Assembly: GCA_017645585.1 (NCBI GenBank)
Contig: JAGCOF010000055.1
Location: 1-43,143, forward strand
DNA: 43,143 nucleotides
DNA from: Bacteroidales bacterium
GTDB lineage: Bacteria > Bacteroidota > Bacteroidia > Bacteroidales > P3
Reading direction: 5' to 3'
In this document: piece by piece, positions 1-7,544 of the stretch
Numbering within the stretch: the first letter of the stretch is position 1
Layout of the letters: each line of letters starts with the position of its first letter
Position numbers and translations under genes: made by a program
The notes under the pieces: model-generated
The model's input: only the letters and a program-made list of their open reading frames with translations
What the model was told of the DNA's origin: nothing
Databases searched by the model: none

Positions 1-256
1 CGTGCCCCGGGCAGTCGACGTGAGCGTAGTGACGGTTGGCAGTGGTGTATTCCACGTGAGAGGTGTTAATCGTGATACCGCGAGCCTTTTCTTCGGGAGC
101 GTTGTCGATTTCATCGAAACGCTTTGCATTTGCGAGGCCCTTAGCAGCGAGGGTCGTGCAGATGGCGGCGGTCAGAGTGGTCTTACCGTGGTCAACGTGG
201 CCGATAGTACCGATGTTGACGTGCGGTTTGGAACGATCGAATTTTTCTTTTGCCAT
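1..256 (-). CDS. tuf: Elongation factor Tu, N-terminal part (cut by window edge)
   Basis: This is the first 85 codons of EF-Tu, the GTPase that carries aminoacyl-tRNA to the ribosome. The start ATG (minus strand, 254-256) opens [20 protein letters not shown]. The P-loop GHVDHGKT lies at residues 19-26, the switch I segment with [12 protein letters not shown] near 59-70, and the G3 motif DCPGH at 81-85, where the window ends. It lies 124 nt downstream of four tRNA genes on the same strand and is probably cotranscribed with them from the promoter at 872-902, the arrangement seen in many bacteria (thrU-tyrU-glyT-thrT-tufB in E. coli). The protein is intact as far as it is visible. Confidence 0.98.
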   Translation of the reverse strand, partial: MAKEKFDRSKPHVNIGTIGHVDHGKTTLTAAICTTLAAKGLANAKRFDEIDNAPEEKARGITINTSHVEYTTANRHYAHVDCPGH

Positions 257-380
257 TTTTAATACGTATTAAATTGTTAACAATTAATATTTTACTTTCT
301 TTCACGTTCAAAGAGGGCGGGCACAAGGCTTTCGTCCTCTGTTTTAGTTGTTTTCTCCTTCTGCTTTCGCATAAAAAGAG

Positions 381-452
381 AGCCACAGACGAGAGTCGGA
401 CTCGTGACCTCTTCCTTACCAAGGAAGCGCTCTACCACTGAGCTACTGCGGC
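381..452 (-). tRNA. tRNA-Thr (anticodon GGT)
   Basis: Read on the minus strand it folds as a standard cloverleaf: acceptor GCCGCAG pairs with CTGTGGC, the D stem is GCTC/GAGC, the anticodon stem CTTCC/GGAAG holds a loop with GGT, and the T arm is ACGAG/CTCGT. The discriminator is U. No CCA is encoded. It is the last of the four tRNAs before tuf. Confidence 0.95.
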
Positions 453-532
453 TTGCCATTCTACTCACACTCTCTTTTGAGTACCTGTTCGCGGGCGTGT
501 GCTCGGGTGGGCGAGCCTTTGCTCCGCTTTTT

Positions 533-608
533 TGGAGCGGAAGACGGGGCTCGAACCCGCCACCTATAGCTTGGAAGGCTATCGCTCTACCAAATGAGCT
601 ACTTCCGC
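533..608 (-). tRNA. tRNA-Gly (anticodon TCC)
   Basis: The minus-strand cloverleaf has acceptor GCGGAAG pairing with CTTCCGC, anticodon stem ATAGC/GCTAT around a loop carrying TCC, and a GGTTCGA-type T loop. It is the only one of the four tRNAs whose discriminator U is followed by CCA in the DNA (533-535 on the plus strand read tgg). The A-rich stretch after it can pair GCTCC with GGAGC, perhaps a 3'-processing signal (inference). Confidence 0.95.
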
Positions 609-627
609 CTGTTGAAGTTGGTCTTCG

Positions 628-709
628 TGGGGGAGGGTGGACTCGAACCACCGAACTCTTCCGAGGACAGATTTACAGTCTGTTGCAATTGCCGCTATGC
701 GACTCCCCC
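628..709 (-). tRNA. tRNA-Tyr (anticodon GTA)
   Basis: This is an 82-nt class II tRNA. The acceptor GGGGGAG pairs with CTCCCCC, the anticodon stem CAGA/TCTG encloses a loop with GTA, and a long variable arm follows, as expected for bacterial tRNA-Tyr. The discriminator is A. CCA is not encoded. Confidence 0.95.
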
Positions 710-753
710 ATTATAGTTGTCCGACTGCTCAGTTTTTCGAGGGCCGGACCTCG

Positions 754-826
754 AGCCGATGAAGGGACTCGAACCCCCGACAGGCTGATTACAAATCAGC
801 TACTCTACCAACTGAGTTACATCGGC
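754..826 (-). tRNA. tRNA-Thr (anticodon TGT)
   Basis: First gene of the tRNA-tuf unit. The acceptor GCCGATG pairs with CATCGGC (one G-U-type position allowed), the anticodon stem GCTGA/TCAGC holds a loop carrying TGT, and the T loop is GGTTCGAGT. The discriminator is U and no CCA is encoded. The promoter at 872-902 lies about 45 nt upstream. Confidence 0.95.
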
Positions 827-871
827 TTCTGTCAACTTTTCAAACAACTCTTTTTTCTCGAATTGAGGCTG

Positions 872-902
872 CAAAATTACTACTTTTTCCGATACCCACA
901 AA
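872..902 (-). promoter_or_regulatory. Bacteroidota promoter of the tRNA-tuf unit
   Basis: On the minus strand TTTG (899-902) is followed after 19 nt by TAATTTTG (872-879), matching the -33/-7 Bacteroidota consensus exactly. It faces the tRNA-Thr(TGT) gene. Confidence 0.85.
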
Positions 903-1106
903 GTTTTTTTTCAAAAAAATTTACCCACTGTTTATAATTTGTTGAAAAATAACAATCTATCCGTCCAACTTTTTTTCGCCCGCAGGTCTGTCGGCACTGT
1001 TTTCCACCACTCATCCGCCACAGGAAAGGTCTTTTTGGACCCCAACCATAGTGGTAAAAATCGAAGAAGCACACAACAAGCTGTGACACAGACATATCTC
1101 CCCATT
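903..1106. other. Non-coding spacer without recognised genes
   Basis: Between the tRNA promoter and the repeat at 1107-1185 I see no convincing gene, RNA or terminator on either strand. The short open frames here have no family resemblance and run through AT-rich and low-complexity sequence. Confidence 0.5.
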
Positions 1107-1185
1107 CACTCCGCCCTTTCTCCATCTATTCTACAACTGTTCTTCAACAGTTCTTCAAGAAAAAGTTGAAGAACTGTTGAAGAAC
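1107..1185. repeat. 11-nt-period hairpin element, copy 1 (GTTCTTCAACA type)
   Basis: A perfect 20-bp inverted repeat (arms 1139-1158 and 1166-1185) encloses the 7-nt loop gaaaaag. The left arm continues outward as degenerate 11-nt units (TTTCTCCATCT, ATTCTACAACT, GTTCTTCAACA, GTTCTTCAAGA). The decamer cactccgccc (1107-1116) ends exactly 42 nt before the loop, the same distance as in the copy at 19243. It lies 17 nt beyond the adhesin terminator. Confidence 0.85.
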
Positions 1186-1201
1186 TGATGCAGAACGATT
1201 G

Positions 1202-1230
1202 AAAAAAGGGCGGCTCCTGCGAGCCGCCCT
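1202..1230 (-). terminator. Rho-independent terminator of the T9SS adhesin gene
   Basis: A 9-bp GC stem (gggcggctc 1208-1216 with gagccgccc 1221-1229) and a 4-nt loop are followed on the minus strand by six T (1202-1207). It lies 29 nt after the adhesin stop codon. Confidence 0.9.
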
Positions 1231-1258
1231 GAGGTTACAGCGCCGTTGACGCTACGGG

Positions 1259-4200
1259 TTATTTCACTATCAGTTTGCGGACGGCGGTGGTGTTGCTGCC
1301 GGTGACGCGCACAAAGTAGGCGCCCTTGGCAAAGCCGGCCACGTTGACCGTCATCTTCGCTCCGCCAGCCTTTTCGGCAAACACCACACGACCATTGAGG
1401 TCAATGATGCTGACAATGGCAGCATCCTCGACACCCGTCAGGTCGAGGGTCACCGTGGTGGTGGCGGGGTTCGGGTAGAGGACGAATCCGTCTGCGAAGT
1501 CCACACCGTCGATGTCCTGCGATGCCACTGTGTCGGTCGTGAAGCTGACCGCAGTGCTCCACTCGGAAGTGGGCTCGTAGTTCTGACCATTGCAGAGAGC
1601 ACGCACACGGACACTGTAGCCCAGGTTGGGCAGCAAGCCGGTGAGGGTGTACGGGTTGGTGCTGGCGGTGAGGGTGGTGCTGCCGCTGACGTTGGTGAGC
1701 TCAATCTCCCACGCGTCGGCCGTCGAGGTCCAGCTGAGGGTGGCAGAGTTGGAGGTCACATTGCTGACGGCAAGGTTGGTCACCGGGTCGCACGGGAGAA
1801 TGACCACCGTGTAGTGCGTGTTGAGCGTGGCGGGGAAGCTGGCCGTGGAGGTGTCAGTGCCGCAGATGCCAACCACCTGAAGCACATAGGTGGTGTCGGG
1901 CGTGAGGCCGGTGAGCGTGGTCGAGGTGCCGTTGATGCCGCTCTGGACGGTCCAGGTGGCAGCATCCGCCAACTTGTAGTAGAGGTCATAGGAGGCCGCG
2001 CTGCCGTTCCAGGTCACATTGGCCTCACCGTTGCCGGTCATCATGGCGTTGAGCTGGGCCGGACGCTCGCAAAGGGCCGTGCCGACGCAATGGATATAGA
2101 GCTCATAGCCGGTGTGCACATAGTTGCCCGAGCAGGTGAAGGTGATGGTCATGGCGCCGGTGGTCGAGGTGGCCAGCACCGAGTCGAGGGTGTAGTTGGT
2201 GGTACCCGTGTTGGTCTTCTCATAGAGGACGGTGCCGGCGGTGCCTTCGCCGTCATAGATGGTGAGGGTGATAGACGACTCGCCCCAGCCAAACTTGCCG
2301 CCAAAGACCTGGAGTTCGCTACCGGCGTTCTCCGCACGGATGACAAGGGCCGAGTTGCTGTAGTCAGCATAGCCGGCCACAGGGCCGCCGTTGTCGTAGA
2401 CCACCAGACCGCAGGCCACCACCGTGTCGGCCGTAGCACTATTGTTCATCACGTATGTGCCGGCGCCGAAGGTGTAGCTGCTCCAGGAGCTCTGCTCCGC
2501 ACCGCAGTTGGCGCGGACATAGAAGGTGTAGATGCCGCCACCCTGGATGATGCCCATAGGAATTTCATAGTAGGGGGTGTTGAGCACGTCCACCAGCAGG
2601 CTGTCGGGAACATTGGCAATGTCAGCAGTCACGGTGTCGACATAGACCTGCCACTCAGCCTCGTTACCAAGCGGGTGCCAAGTAAAGTTGGTGTGGTCAG
2701 GGTCAATGGCATTGTGGATAGTCAGGCTGTCGACGGGGTAGCAGTCGGGCAGCGAAATGACCGTGATGCTGTCAATGGAGGCCCAGAGGTTACCAGGACC
2801 ACTGAGTTTACGGCCAAGTGCAATACGCTCGCCGGGGCCATAATAGTTGAGGAAGTTGTAGGTGTGCTCCACCCACGCAGCCTGCGAATGGTTAGGATGA
2901 TAGAGCGTGTCAATCCAGGCAATGAGGTTACCTGTAGCATCAGCCACACCAATCATGATACCGTCACCCTCACTGTCAGGACGGCACTTGGTGAAGAAGG
3001 TAATCTGCAACTTGTTGAAGTTAGCGGCGAACTGCGGCATCACGGCGGGAATACCGTTCGAGTAGGCACCGAACATCAATTCGCCGTTACCCGAGGTTTC
3101 CGGCCAATTGTTCCAACCCACAGGGCTCTGGTAGTCCCAACAGGGAGGCAGCGTGCCATCGGCACTGTAGAAGTTCTCAAAGTAGGGCACCGCCAGCAGG
3201 TCGCAGGTGGTCTGCGCGCTGAGCGGAGAGGTCCACAGGGTGTCGCTGTTGCAGAGGTAGCCCACTCGGAACACATAGTTAGTGGCAGCGTTGAGGCCAT
3301 TCACAGTATAGGTGGTGTCGTTGACGGCGACGGTGGTGTCCCAAGCGGTAGCGCTGGCGGCACGGTACTGCACCACGAAGTCGTTGTTCGACGAGGTGTT
3401 GACCCACGTCAGGTCCACGCTGTGGGCAGCAGGCGTTGCCGTCAGGTTGACAGGGTACATGCAACCCTCGTTCTTGCGGATATTGATGTCGTCAACATTG
3501 ATACCATAATAACTGCCATTGAAGCGGAAAGCCACATAGTAATTAGTATAGTGGTCCATCAAGTCGGTGTTGAACTCAAACATCTCATAGCCGTTGGTGC
3601 CGGTGACCGTGAGCAGGGGGGTGAAGGTGGAGTCGTAGAGGGGGTTGGTCATCACGCCGACCTGGAGGGTGCCGCTGTAATTGTCGGTCCAGAAGCTGAC
3701 GTAGATGGAGTCGCCATCAAGGGGCACCTGGCTGGTGGCAATCATGTCGCCACTCTCGAAAGCGAGCGAGTTGGTGCCGGTGTGGGCGTAATAGTTACCC
3801 GTCATAACGGCGGGGCTGCCGCTGACCACGTTCCAGCACGAAGGCACGCTGCCGTCGTTGTCACTTTCAAAGCTCTCCACCACGGGCAGCACCATCTCGC
3901 CGCAGGCGGTCTTGACAGTGATGGTACGTGCCACCGACGAGTCGACATTCACTTCGCAGATAGCAATCACGCTGAAGGTGTAGGTAGTGTTGGGAGTGAG
4001 GCCCGTCACCATGTGCGAGGCGTTGCCGTTGTTGGGCATAGTGTAGCCGCCGCCGTTGAAGGAGACAATGTAGTGGTCCACATTGACATCCTCGGTCCAG
4101 ACGAAGGTAAGCTCATTGCTATCCACTGCCGACAGCATCACGCCGGCAGGTGCAAAGCAGGTGGGGCAGGGATCCAAAATGATATCACTGTGGTTCACGC

Positions 4201-6781
4201 CGCTGGTGGTCGAACTGTAGACCTCAGCACCACCACCATCGTAAATGGTATATGTGATTTCACTGTCATAACTACCCGTCTGCCAACTGAAGCTAACGGG
4301 CGTACCACTGCAGACGCTCACCATGGCGGTGTCATAAATAGGAGTGCTATACAAACCCTGGCCCGGCATACTGTAGGAACCTACCACCATACCGTTCTGG
4401 GTAAAGTTAAGTTGTGCGCCGTTCCAGCCGTCACCATAGGAATCCTGTGCGGCAATAACAATATCGCACGAACCGCCGGCACAATCAGTAGTGAAACTGA
4501 TATTTCGCCATTCCGAGGTGTCGCCCGAGCAGTCGCTGGCCACATAGGCAGTATAGGCGGTGCGGGCATCAAGGCCGGTGAAGGTGTAGAAGGTATCGCT
4601 GGTGGTGTAGACGGTGCTGTCGAGGAGCACGAAGAAGTCGCTCTGGCCGTCGGGGGCAGTCCAATAGATGGTGGCCGCGTCAGCCGTGACAGTGTCGACA
4701 CCCATCAACGACACAGGCATACATGCAGGAGGTTCGATGAAGTTGATGTCGTCAATGTAAAGATACAGCTGATCATAAGACGTGAGCTGGATAGAGACAT
4801 ACTTGGTGCCAGCGGGATAGATGGCCGAGAAGGTTTGGTAACTTGAGGTAGCGGTCATTTCATCGCCCCACACAAACGAGCTGACAGAGTCGTTAGTTGT
4901 GGAGTAGCCGACCTTAAAGGTCTCGGTGTAGGAGGTACCCTGCTTATAGGCAAACTGCACCTTCACACCATTGTCGGTGCCCGTCAGCTCGGGCGAGATA
5001 AGGTACTGATTATTGTAACCATAGTAGAAACGGAAGCAAGCGTTGCCGGTGTTGGCATTGCCGGTAGTGCGACCTGTGTTGCTCGCACAGTCAACCATCT
5101 TCCAGCAACTGAGGGCGCCAGCATCCTCGAAGCCCTCGGTGAAGGGTATCTGCATAGCAGCGCAGGCGGTGCGGCCGCTGACGGTGACCGCTTCGGCATC
5201 GCCACTACCACAATTGACCACCACGCTGAAGGTATAGGGTGTGTTGGCGTTGAGGTTGTCAAAGACATAGAACAAATCAGTGATGTTGCTCTGCTCCACA
5301 GTGTCGTTGGGGCCGTAGCAAGTCACCGTGTAGGTGGCGCCGCTGTTGAGCGTATCCACCCAGCTGAGGGTGATGCTCTCGTCGCTCACACTGTCGATAG
5401 CCACGCTGCTGACACGCAAGCAGGAAGGAATCTCACTAATATAGACATCGTCGAACTTACCGATATAGCCGGTGCCGTAGGCCAACCAGGCCACGCGGTA
5501 GTTCTCGGTGGAACTGAGGTTGGCGGTATTGAACTCATACTCGGCCCAACTGCTGCCGTTGACCTGCACCAGGGGAATGAAGGTGCTGGTGTCGTGGGGA
5601 TTAGAGATGACGCCAGCCTTGATCCAGCCATTGTTGACAAAAGCCCAGAAGCGGCAATAGATATTGTCGCCGCTGACATCCATCGTGGGGCCGACCACCA
5701 GGTTGTAATTCTCATTCGAGTTGCCCTGCAGATACATGGCATAGGTACCGCCAGGGGTATGCTGCGTGGGGTTGTAGCTGCCACCGGGCTGGTCGTTCAC
5801 GCTTGGGTCGGTGCCGGCATGGATGGTGCTGTCCCAACAAGGATACCAGGCACCATTGTGGGCGGCATCTTCAAAGTCGACAAATAAAGGCAGGCTCATG
5901 GTGCCGCAGGCGGTGCGGAAGGTGCCGCCCAGGGCAACGGAGTTGTCGCTAGCCGAGCAGTTGACCTGCACGGTGTAGTGGTAGCCGGTGTTGGCATTGA
6001 GGCCCGTGAGGGTGGCCGAGTCGCCCGACGAGGTCTCAGTGAGGATGTTGGTGGCATCGCCGTCGGCCCAGTAGGTAACGGTATAGTTAGCTCCACTATT
6101 CAAACTGTCCACCCAGGTGATGACGGCGCTATTGCTGTCGACGGTTCCCAAACCGTAGCTTTGCACAGCGGGGCAGGTTACAGGCGTACCACCGGTGAAA
6201 GTGAAGGTGGTCTTGGGCATGAAGTTTTGAGCACTGCCTGTAATGTTTGACCAACTACTCGAATTGTAGCCTTGCCAGCTGGCACCATTTGCGGAGATGC
6301 CATAGAAAGAGCAGCTAGTCCAACCGCCCGTAGCGGTCTGGCTAACCTCAACCAGCAGGTTGCCACCATTGTATGTGTAACCATTGTCAAAGGTAATCTG
6401 CATCACACCGCTGCCAATCGTAAGTGAGCCGGTGTAGACAGTGGTTGCGTTGCTGACATCAGCCCAACCGTTGAGCGTGGTGGCTGTCACTTCGGTCATC
6501 TTCACGACAAAGGTGCCGGAGTAAGAGGCACTACTACCAGAGTAGAAAGTTAAGCCGGTAATTGTTCCACCATTCATGTCAATGGTGTTCACCTCAGCAG
6601 CTATATCAGCTGCAGGGTAGATAGTTTGGCAACGCAGATAAGCGTCGGCCCAAAGGCCATAGACAGGCACATTGCCGTTAGTCTCTGTGCCATCGGCAAT
6701 GGTCAGTGTGTTCTGCGCGCTTGCGACCCACGGCAGCACCATCAGTGCCACAAGGGTCAAAAAGCGTAAAAACTTTTGCAT
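1259..6781 (-). CDS. Giant secreted modular adhesin with T9SS type A sorting domain
   Basis: The product is a predicted 1840-residue surface or secreted protein. I chose the ATG at 6779-6781 (MQKFLRFLTLVALMVLPWVASAQ, a clean Sec signal peptide) over an in-frame ATG nine codons upstream. Domains in order, roughly: an N-terminal beta domain (24-200), then repeated modules of fibronectin type III plus a jelly-roll/MAM-like lectin domain. Each jelly roll opens with a motif like ACGTMSLPLFVDFED; four copies are visible. Also present are a segment with DSYGDGWNGAQL (about 780-860), a CUB-like segment with KFGWGESSITLTIYDGEG (about 1460-1575), and two further FnIII domains. The last ~75 residues hold YPNPATTTVTLDL and end FVRVTGSNTTAVRKLIVK, the T9SS C-terminal signal. 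It is transcribed alone, with its own promoter and terminator. Ligand unknown; adhesion or glycan binding is inferred from the domain types. Confidence 0.9.
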   Translation of the reverse strand: MQKFLRFLTLVALMVLPWVASAQNTLTIADGTETNGNVPVYGLWADAYLRCQTIYPAADIAAEVNTIDMNGGTITGLTFYSGSSASYSGTFVVKMTEVTATTLNGWADVSNATTVYTGSLTIGSGVMQITFDNGYTYNGGNLLVEVSQTATGGWTSCSFYGISANGASWQGYNSSSWSNITGSAQNFMPKTTFTFTGGTPVTCPAVQSYGLGTVDSNSAVITWVDSLNSGANYTVTYWADGDATNILTETSSGDSATLTGLNANTGYHYTVQVNCSASDNSVALGGTFRTACGTMSLPLFVDFEDAAHNGAWYPCWDSTIHAGTDPSVNDQPGGSYNPTQHTPGGTYAMYLQGNSNENYNLVVGPTMDVSGDNIYCRFWAFVNNGWIKAGVISNPHDTSTFIPLVQVNGSSWAEYEFNTANLSSTENYRVAWLAYGTGYIGKFDDVYISEIPSCLRVSSVAIDSVSDESITLSWVDTLNSGATYTVTCYGPNDTVEQSNITDLFYVFDNLNANTPYTFSVVVNCGSGDAEAVTVSGRTACAAMQIPFTEGFEDAGALSCWKMVDCASNTGRTTGNANTGNACFRFYYGYNNQYLISPELTGTDNGVKVQFAYKQGTSYTETFKVGYSTTNDSVSSFVWGDEMTATSSYQTFSAIYPAGTKYVSIQLTSYDQLYLYIDDINFIEPPACMPVSLMGVDTVTADAATIYWTAPDGQSDFFVLLDSTVYTTSDTFYTFTGLDARTAYTAYVASDCSGDTSEWRNISFTTDCAGGSCDIVIAAQDSYGDGWNGAQLNFTQNGMVVGSYSMPGQGLYSTPIYDTAMVSVCSGTPVSFSWQTGSYDSEITYTIYDGGGAEVYSSTTSGVNHSDIILDPCPTCFAPAGVMLSAVDSNELTFVWTEDVNVDHYIVSFNGGGYTMPNNGNASHMVTGLTPNTTYTFSVIAICEVNVDSSVARTITVKTACGEMVLPVVESFESDNDGSVPSCWNVVSGSPAVMTGNYYAHTGTNSLAFESGDMIATSQVPLDGDSIYVSFWTDNYSGTLQVGVMTNPLYDSTFTPLLTVTGTNGYEMFEFNTDLMDHYTNYYVAFRFNGSYYGINVDDINIRKNEGCMYPVNLTATPAAHSVDLTWVNTSSNNDFVVQYRAASATAWDTTVAVNDTTYTVNGLNAATNYVFRVGYLCNSDTLWTSPLSAQTTCDLLAVPYFENFYSADGTLPPCWDYQSPVGWNNWPETSGNGELMFGAYSNGIPAVMPQFAANFNKLQITFFTKCRPDSEGDGIMIGVADATGNLIAWIDTLYHPNHSQAAWVEHTYNFLNYYGPGERIALGRKLSGPGNLWASIDSITVISLPDCYPVDSLTIHNAIDPDHTNFTWHPLGNEAEWQVYVDTVTADIANVPDSLLVDVLNTPYYEIPMGIIQGGGIYTFYVRANCGAEQSSWSSYTFGAGTYVMNNSATADTVVACGLVVYDNGGPVAGYADYSNSALVIRAENAGSELQVFGGKFGWGESSITLTIYDGEGTAGTVLYEKTNTGTTNYTLDSVLATSTTGAMTITFTCSGNYVHTGYELYIHCVGTALCERPAQLNAMMTGNGEANVTWNGSAASYDLYYKLADAATWTVQSGINGTSTTLTGLTPDTTYVLQVVGICGTDTSTASFPATLNTHYTVVILPCDPVTNLAVSNVTSNSATLSWTSTADAWEIELTNVSGSTTLTASTNPYTLTGLLPNLGYSVRVRALCNGQNYEPTSEWSTAVSFTTDTVASQDIDGVDFADGFVLYPNPATTTVTLDLTGVEDAAIVSIIDLNGRVVFAEKAGGAKMTVNVAGFAKGAYFVRVTGSNTTAVRKLIVK

Positions 6782-6856
6782 AATTTTGTTGTTTTGGTTA
6801 ATAATCATTTTGTTGTATCCTTATTTTCAGCAATGTATGCAATAACGCAATACATG

Positions 6857-6885
6857 CAAATATACAAAAAAATAATTACATGCAA
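6857..6885 (-). promoter_or_regulatory. Promoter of the adhesin gene
   Basis: The minus strand reads TATATTTGC (-7 box at 6857-6864) with a partial -33 box (TTG, 6883-6885) 18 nt upstream. The roughly 70-nt leader carries an imperfect inverted repeat (ATGTAT...ATACAT, about 6833-6857), possibly a small leader hairpin. Confidence 0.65.
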
Positions 6886-6935
6886 CAATTTTTCCCGACC
6901 CATTGGGCGGAATTCAACCGACAATCCTCCCTGTT

Positions 6936-7030
6936 AACTCCGTCCTGACTCCTACTGTTCTTAGGTTGTTCTAAGGTTGTTCTTAGGTTTTTTATCTAAG
7001 AACAACCTTAGAACAACCTAAGAACAGTAG
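6936..7030. repeat. 11-nt-period hairpin element, copy 2 (GTTCTTAGGTT type)
   Basis: A perfect 35-bp inverted repeat (6952-6986 and 6996-7030) with a 9-nt loop gttttttat. Each arm holds three 11-nt units: GTTCTTAGGTT, GTTCTAAGGTT, GTTCTTAG. The decamer aactccgtcc (6936-6945) lies 41 nt before the loop, the same place as the TCC decamer of copies 1 and 3. It sits in the 350-nt spacer between the divergent adhesin and metal-uptake promoters. The rest of that spacer (7031-7115) shows nothing I recognise. Confidence 0.9.
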
Positions 7031-7115
7031 GTGTTGGTAGGGAGTGATAGCGGTATGGAGAAGGGGGGGTAAAGTGATTTTAACTTTTTTTTCTCAAAAA
7101 TAACGGCTTTTTTTG

Positions 7116-7123
7116 TAATTTTG
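7116..7123 (+). promoter_or_regulatory. -7 box almost abutting the HYC_CC_PP start codon
   Basis: TAATTTTG matches TAnnTTTG exactly and is followed by C. No clear TTTG lies 19 nt upstream. Only 8 nt separate the box from the ATG at 7132, so the transcript would be leaderless or nearly so. Confidence 0.6.
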
Positions 7124-7131
7124 CCGCCGAA

Positions 7132-7488
7132 ATGAAACGTTCAACGAACATCTTCCTGTCGGCTATCATGCTGATGATGATACTCTTGGGAACTTCAGGA
7201 GTATCTGTGGAGAAGTGTTCGTGCACGGGAAAAATCTCGTTGGCGCTACCTACAGACGGTGACTGCTGCCCCGACGAAGGCGGCTGCATGACGGTGAAAT
7301 ACATGCAACTGTCTGACTATATGCCGACGACGATTGATGGCGGGAAGACTATTGATACATTCCCTGTGCTCTGTTTGCCGATTCCATCTTTCAATCTATG
7401 TGGACACAGTTTGCTGCGTCCAACCATTCATCGCGTCGAAGCCCCTCCGGGAAATTGGGCGCAAACTGTCACGGTGCTGAGAGTCTGA
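7132..7488 (+). CDS. HYC_CC_PP-family exported protein (putative metal-related)
   Basis: A 118-residue small protein with an N-terminal signal or membrane segment (about 1-26) and conserved-looking cysteines: C29-S-C31, the pair C45-C46 followed by P, and C52. This pattern, and the position directly in front of a TonB receptor and an HMA protein, match the Bacteroidota HYC_CC_PP family, whose biochemical role is not established. The usual HYC is replaced here by KCSC. The 56-nt gap to the next gene and shared direction suggest one transcript. Copper or another soft metal as substrate is an inference from the cysteines and the HMA neighbour. Confidence 0.7.
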   Translation: MKRSTNIFLSAIMLMMILLGTSGVSVEKCSCTGKISLALPTDGDCCPDEGGCMTVKYMQLSDYMPTTIDGGKTIDTFPVLCLPIPSFNLCGHSLLRPTIHRVEAPPGNWAQTVTVLRV

Positions 7489-7544
7489 TTTTCATTGCTT
7501 GAATGTGAAAACAAACAGTCAAACAATCGAATAATCAGAAAATC

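Noticed and set aside
404-937. Plus-strand open frame of 177 codons across the tRNA genes
   Set aside because: It reads through four clear tRNA genes on the other strand and has no protein-like pattern.
1139-1185. 11-nt hairpins as rho-independent terminators
   Set aside because: The stems are AT-rich and long, the poly-T runs are in the loops rather than after the stem, and the adhesin gene already has a proper terminator next to copy 1.
1814-4846. Plus-strand open frame of 1010 codons opposite the adhesin gene
   Set aside because: It is the antisense shadow of the GC-rich FnIII repeats: low-complexity, Gly/His/Val-rich, no family motif. The minus-strand frame has signal peptide, domains and T9SS end.
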